Origin: an uncultured Bacteroides sp.
GTDB taxonomy: Bacteria; Bacteroidota; Bacteroidia; Bacteroidales; Bacteroidaceae
Length of the DNA: 10,286 nucleotides
Assembly: GCA_905203765.1 (NCBI GenBank)
Contig: CAJKXC010000078.1
Location: forward strand, 1-10,286
Direction: 5' to 3'
The notes under the pieces are model-generated. The model was not told the origin of the DNA. It did not search any database and saw nothing but the letters and a program-made list of their open reading frames with translations. Shown piece by piece: positions 7,080 to 10,286 of the stretch; within the stretch, counting starts at the first letter, position 1, and every line of letters starts with the position of its first letter. The translations under genes were made by a program, and so were the position numbers.

Positions 7080-7781
7080 ATGGTGAAAATAAACCTATCT
7101 GAAATCAATGTTCCGGAGTTGATTGCCGACATGTGGCAACCTCTGAATGAAGAACAGCGGGAATTTCTCGCTAACCATTTTACGCTCCAGAATTACAAAA
7201 AGAATGAAGTTATTCATTGCGAAGGTGAAACTCCGACTCACCTCATGTGTTTATTAAGTGGCAAGGTCAAGATTTATAAAGACGGTGTAGGCGGTCGAAG
7301 CCAAATCATCCGTATGATTAAGCCCGTTGAGTATTTCGGCTATCGCGCTTATTTCGCCAAAGAAGACTATGTAACTGCTGCTGCTGCTTTCGAACCTTCC
7401 GTCATCTGCCTTATCCCGATGACTGCCATTACGACTTTGGTCAGTCAGAACAACGATCTCGCTATGTTTTTCATCAAACAACTGTCTGTTGATTTAGGTA
7501 TTGCCGACGAACGTACCGTGAACCTGACGCAGAAGCACATCCGCGGACGATTGGCCGAATCGCTGATTTTCCTGAAAGAGAGTTATGGTTTGGAAGAAGA
7601 CAGTTCTACATTGAGTATTTACCTCTCACGCGAAGATTTGGCGAACCTGTCGAATATGACAACCTCTAATGCCATCCGCACCCTGTCACAGTTCGCTACG
7701 GAACGGTTAATCACTATCGACGGACGCAAGATCAAGATTATCGACGAAGAAAAGCTGAAGAAAATAAGCAAAATAGGATAG
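7080..7781 (+). CDS. Crp/Fnr-family transcriptional regulator
   Basis: A 233-residue two-domain regulator. Residues about 20-125 form a cyclic-nucleotide-binding-type beta-roll (EVIHCEGETPTHLMCLLSGK at 43-62). A long dimer helix follows (about 126-150). The C-terminal winged helix includes YLSREDLANLSNMTTSNAIR (171-190) as the helix-turn-helix. The phosphate-binding segment reads YFGYRAYFAKEDYVTAAAAF (85-104) where E. coli CRP has GEL and RS, so the residues that hold cAMP are not conserved and the ligand is probably different or absent. Three cysteines (47, 57, 110) do not form an FNR-type cluster. From memory of gene order in B. thetaiotaomicron I suspect this is the orthologue of Cur (BT4338), the Crp-like master regulator of carbohydrate use, which I recall lying beside glnN; this is unverified. 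Start: ATG at 7080, no Shine-Dalgarno. Confidence 0.88.
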   Translation: MVKINLSEINVPELIADMWQPLNEEQREFLANHFTLQNYKKNEVIHCEGETPTHLMCLLSGKVKIYKDGVGGRSQIIRMIKPVEYFGYRAYFAKEDYVTAAAAFEPSVICLIPMTAITTLVSQNNDLAMFFIKQLSVDLGIADERTVNLTQKHIRGRLAESLIFLKESYGLEEDSSTLSIYLSREDLANLSNMTTSNAIRTLSQFATERLITIDGRKIKIIDEEKLKKISKIG

Positions 7782-7798
7782 AAGGCTATCACTAAGTC

Positions 7799-7885
7799 TC
7801 ACCACAGATTACACAGATTCACACAGATTATTTATACTCTTACTTCAAAGAAATAATCTGTGTGAATCTGTGTAATCTGTGGTGA
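7799..7885. repeat. Large intergenic hairpin, perfect 35-bp arms built from CACAGATT units
   Basis: Left arm 7799-7833 and right arm 7851-7885 are perfect reverse complements over 35 bases with a 17-base loop. CACAGATT occurs three times in the left arm (7803, 7812, 7822), again 9 and 10 bases apart, and mirrored on the right. It fills the gap between the convergent regulator gene (stop 7781) and trxB (stop 7903), a position where a bidirectional terminator is expected. There is no long U-tract on either side. The perfect match implies recent origin or constraint on pairing. Confidence 0.88.
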
Positions 7886-7902
7886 AACCTAATTTATCAT
7901 TA

Positions 7903-8856
7903 TCAAATCAGGCACTTCGAAGAGAGATATCTCTCCGCCTCTATCGCCGCCTGGCAACCTGTTCCGGCAGCCGTAATAGCTTGGCGATAATGAGGATCGG
8001 CCACATCTCCGGCAGCGAACACTCCCGGTACTTTAGTACGCGGTGTACCCGGTTCAGTGATAATATATCCTACCTCATCCGTATCTACATACGGCTTGAA
8101 GATATCCGAATTCGGTTTATGACCGATGGCAAGGAAGAAACCGTCGATAGCTACATCATAGCGTTCTTCATCCGGTTCACCCATACGCTTCACCAAGTGC
8201 ACACCTTCCACTCCGTTCTCACCGAACAGACCTACGGCATTGTGTTCAAACAGCACCTCAATCTTATCATGCTTCATTACGCGCTCTTGCATAATCTTGG
8301 AAGCGCGAAGGAAAGGCTTGCGGACAATCAGATAAACTTTGGCAGCCAGTCCGGCAAGGTAAACCGCTTCTTCGCAGGCTGTATCTCCACCGCCCACCAC
8401 GGCTACCGTCTTCTTACGATAGAAGAAACCGTCGCAAGTGGCACAAGCGCTGACGCCCATACCGGCATATTTCTTTTCATCATCCAGTCCCAGATACTTT
8501 GCCGCAGCACCCGTGGCAATAATCAGCGTATCCGTCTCGATAACTTTATCTTCATCAATCGTAATTTTATAAGGCGCTTGGCTAAGGTCTGCCGCAGTAG
8601 CGACTCCATAGCGTAAGTCGGCACCGAAACGTTCGGCCTGCTTGCGCAAGTCTTCCATCAAGTCAGGACCGTTAATACCTTCGGGATAACCGGGAAAGTT
8701 CTCCACATCCGTAGTTGTCGTCAGCTGACCACCCGGTTGCAAACCTGCATAGAGCACCGGTGCAAGATTGGCACGACCGGCATAGATAGCGGCTGTATAA
8801 CCGGCAGGACCGGAACCGATAATCAGACATTTTACTTTTTCTGTCTCCATATTCAT
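7903..8856 (-). CDS. trxB: Thioredoxin-disulfide reductase
   Basis: A 317-residue low-molecular-weight flavoprotein that uses NADPH to reduce thioredoxin, in the cytoplasm. The FAD-binding loop GSGPAG is at 14-19. The redox-active CATC is at 138-141 (Cys138, Cys141), and the NADPH-binding loop GGGDTA at 155-160 is followed by VRKPFLRA (178-185), which supplies arginines as in NADPH-dependent enzymes. The second FAD motif, FAAGDVADPHYRQ, is at 280-292. Length and motif order are those of E. coli TrxB, with no truncation. The ATG at 8856 is 15 bases after the lolA-like stop; a second ATG at 8850 is equally possible. It is the last gene of the ftsK-lolA-trxB cluster, so probably co-transcribed. 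There is no strong Shine-Dalgarno, only an A/T-rich leader. Confidence 0.95.
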   Translation of the reverse strand: MNMETEKVKCLIIGSGPAGYTAAIYAGRANLAPVLYAGLQPGGQLTTTTDVENFPGYPEGINGPDLMEDLRKQAERFGADLRYGVATAADLSQAPYKITIDEDKVIETDTLIIATGAAAKYLGLDDEKKYAGMGVSACATCDGFFYRKKTVAVVGGGDTACEEAVYLAGLAAKVYLIVRKPFLRASKIMQERVMKHDKIEVLFEHNAVGLFGENGVEGVHLVKRMGEPDEERYDVAIDGFFLAIGHKPNSDIFKPYVDTDEVGYIITEPGTPRTKVPGVFAAGDVADPHYRQAITAAGTGCQAAIEAERYLSSKCLI

Positions 8857-8871
8857 TCTTTATTTATAGTA

Positions 8872-9504
8872 TTATCTTAAATCAATCACCTCAGCCGTAG
8901 GATAGGCTTTCTTATCAAAAACAAAAAAGCTGTCCGGATAGTTCTGTCCGGTTTCATAGGAATTGATAATCACAACGGCTGTATCTCCTCCTCGCTGCGC
9001 CATGCTGATGCGCGAAGGGCGGAAAGTTTCTTTGTTGACAAACAGGATGATACACAGTAAATCCTGCTTCCGGTCGGTAGCCGTCATCACCACCTCATAG
9101 AGAGATTTATCTTTGAGGGTATCTCCTTTTCCCATTTTCAGCTTATAACCATGCTTGTAAAGAGACAACAAGGCATACGGGTTGATGCTTTGCAACTCTT
9201 CGGCTGTCGGTTCGGACACATTGACCTCATCGCTCGAAGGCAGATAACTCCACTGCGTACGTCCGTCAAACCAGGTCGTCACACCTCCCGCCTCCAAGCG
9301 GAACTTCTCTCCTTTCAGACAGATGACACCGGTTGAAGAACCTTCGGACGACCGGACGGTAAAAGTCGCTTTCACGCCTCCCGCCTTCCGAAACGCTTCG
9401 GCTGTACGGTCCAATATGTCTTTTGCATCCGGTTGCTGCGCCATCATCGGCATAGCAAACGAAAGCATACATATATATATCAGTATATAATTAATTCTCC
9501 GCAT
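8872..9504 (-). CDS. LolA-like outer-membrane lipoprotein carrier
   Basis: A 210-residue secreted protein. Residues 1-22 are a signal peptide (MRR, hydrophobic IYICMLSFAMPMM, AQ cleavage region). The mature part starts QPDAKDILDRTAEAFRKAGG, then KATFTVRSSEGSSTGVICLK and FRLEAGGVTTWFDGRTQWSY. This helix-then-antiparallel-strand pattern and the phrase GRTQWSYLPSSDEV resemble the LolA/LolB fold (family known for carrying lipoproteins across the periplasm). Sequence similarity of Bacteroidetes members to E. coli LolA is weak, so the carrier role is inferred. The start at 9504 has AAGGAG at 9521-9516, 11 bases upstream. It lies 18 bases after ftsK and 15 before trxB, as in an operon. Confidence 0.78.
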   Translation of the reverse strand: MRRINYILIYICMLSFAMPMMAQQPDAKDILDRTAEAFRKAGGVKATFTVRSSEGSSTGVICLKGEKFRLEAGGVTTWFDGRTQWSYLPSSDEVNVSEPTAEELQSINPYALLSLYKHGYKLKMGKGDTLKDKSLYEVVMTATDRKQDLLCIILFVNKETFRPSRISMAQRGGDTAVVIINSYETGQNYPDSFFVFDKKAYPTAEVIDLR

Positions 9505-9515
9505 ACACTAAAAAA

Positions 9516-9521
9516 CTCCTT
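9516..9521 (-). promoter_or_regulatory. Ribosome binding site of the lolA-like gene
   Basis: AAGGAG on the minus strand, 11 bases before the ATG at 9504 and within the 18-base gap after ftsK. Clear Shine-Dalgarno sequences are unusual in this window; this one supports the chosen start and translation within a polycistronic message. Confidence 0.6.
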
Positions 9522-9522
9522 A

Positions 9523-10286
9523 TCAATTCAAATTGTTCAGACGCATTTCCAAGTCGTTCTCATCAATACAGAACACTTCACGCGGCTTGCTTCCTTGCGC
9601 CGAACCCACAATGCCGGCTTTCTCCAACTGATCCATGATACGTCCGGCACGGTTGTAGCCGATGGCGAACTTCCGCTGAATCAATGAGGTGGAACCTTGC
9701 TGATGAATCACCACCAGGCGGGCAGCATCTTCAAACAAGGGGTCTAAGCGCCCCATATCGACGTCGCCCAAGTCTCCACCACCGCTTTCGTCCACATATT
9801 CGGGCAAATAGAAAGCAGTAGGATATCCTTGCTGACGGGCGATGTACTTGGTGATTTCCGCCACTTCCGGCGTATCTATAAAAGCGCACTGCACACGCAC
9901 CGGATCGGCACCTTGCAGGAAGAGCATATCACCACGGCCTATCAGCTGGTTGGCGCCGGGACGGTCGAGGATGGTGCGCGAGTCTACCATCGCCGATACA
10001 CGGAAGGCGATACGCGCCGGGAAGTTCGCCTTTATCGTACCGGTAATGATGTTCGTCGTCGGGCGTTGTGTGGCAATAATCATATGAATGCCGACGGCAC
10101 GCGCCAACTGGGCGATACGGGCGATAGGCAGTTCCACATCCTTACCGGCGGTCATAATCAGGTCACCGAACTCGTCGATAACCACCACGATATACGGCAT
10201 AAACTTATGTCCCTTTTCCGGGTTCAGGCGGCGGTTGATGAACTTCTCGTTATACTCCTTGATATTGCGCACATGGGCAGCTTTCA
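9523..10286 (-). CDS. ftsK: DNA translocase FtsK, C-terminal part (gene runs off the window)
   Basis: The frame is open from the window edge (KAAHVRNIKEYNEKF...) to a TGA at 9525-9523, about 253 codons. The visible part is the second half of the motor domain: the Walker B strand YIVVVIDEFGDL, then HMIIATQRPTTNIITGTIKA, DSRTILDRPGANQLIGRGDM and PVRVQCAFIDTPEVAEI, all typical of FtsK/SpoIIIE. After a Gly/Asp-rich linker comes the gamma winged-helix domain (DPLFEDAARLVVIHQQGSTS to the end) that reads polar KOPS-type DNA sequences. FtsK sits at the division septum and pumps chromosome ends apart, assisting XerCD. The membrane part and Walker A are outside the window. The GTG at 10272 is an internal codon, not the start. 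Downstream genes follow after 18 and 15 bases. Confidence 0.96.
   Translation of the reverse strand, partial: KAAHVRNIKEYNEKFINRRLNPEKGHKFMPYIVVVIDEFGDLIMTAGKDVELPIARIAQLARAVGIHMIIATQRPTTNIITGTIKANFPARIAFRVSAMVDSRTILDRPGANQLIGRGDMLFLQGADPVRVQCAFIDTPEVAEITKYIARQQGYPTAFYLPEYVDESGGGDLGDVDMGRLDPLFEDAARLVVIHQQGSTSLIQRKFAIGYNRAGRIMDQLEKAGIVGSAQGSKPREVFCIDENDLEMRLNNLN

Noticed and set aside
6861..7885. Short repeated CACAGA units considered as a CRISPR array or replication iterons
   Set aside because: There are only three units per arm, 9-10 bases apart, arranged as inverted arms with no spacers and no cas or replication genes nearby. A hairpin element fits better.
7879..8616. Plus-strand open frame of 245 codons starting in the right arm of the second hairpin
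   Set aside because: It lies almost wholly antisense to trxB and has no family resemblance or promoter, so it is a shadow frame.

Overview
The window looks like a stretch of core chromosome from Bacteroides or a close relative. The N-terminus of ribosomal protein S1, a type III glutamine synthetase whose length matches the 729-residue Bacteroides fragilis enzyme, a DUF5686 outer-membrane protein and a LolA-like carrier all point that way. So do repeated Bacteroides-type -7 promoter boxes (TAnnTTTG) just upstream of genes that mostly lack Shine-Dalgarno sequences. No transposase, phage gene, CRISPR array, tRNA or rRNA was found. The species cannot be fixed from the sequence alone.

Layout, left to right. 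Positions 1-205 (minus) hold the 5' end of rpsA. A divergent promoter region (206-392) separates it from a secreted alpha/beta hydrolase (393-1217, plus). That gene converges on a type II pantothenate kinase (1227-2051, minus); a perfect 11-bp hairpin contains both stop codons. Upstream of the kinase, also on the minus strand, is a DUF5686 predicted outer-membrane barrel protein (2119-4374; TTG start preferred). The region 4375-4659 separates it from the divergent glnN gene (4660-6849, plus) and carries two imperfect copies of an approximately 52-bp module, each with a CCCCT...AGGGG palindrome, ending at the glnN -7 box. A Crp/Fnr-family regulator follows (7080-7781, plus). Large hairpins flank it on both sides: 35-bp arms with two mismatches at 6861-6970 and perfect 35-bp arms at 7799-7885. 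The right end is a minus-strand cluster read as ftsK (partial), then a lolA-like gene, then trxB (10286 down to 7903), with gaps of 18 and 15 nt, so probably one operon.

Functionally the region combines translation (S1), coenzyme A synthesis, nitrogen assimilation, a global-type transcription regulator, chromosome segregation, lipoprotein trafficking and thiol redox. It is mostly housekeeping DNA. The parts most worth a second look are non-coding: the duplicated palindromic module before glnN, the pair of CACAGA-iterated giant hairpins around the Crp-like gene, and the shared-stop-codon hairpin between the convergent genes. I did not find convincing evidence for a new multi-gene system.
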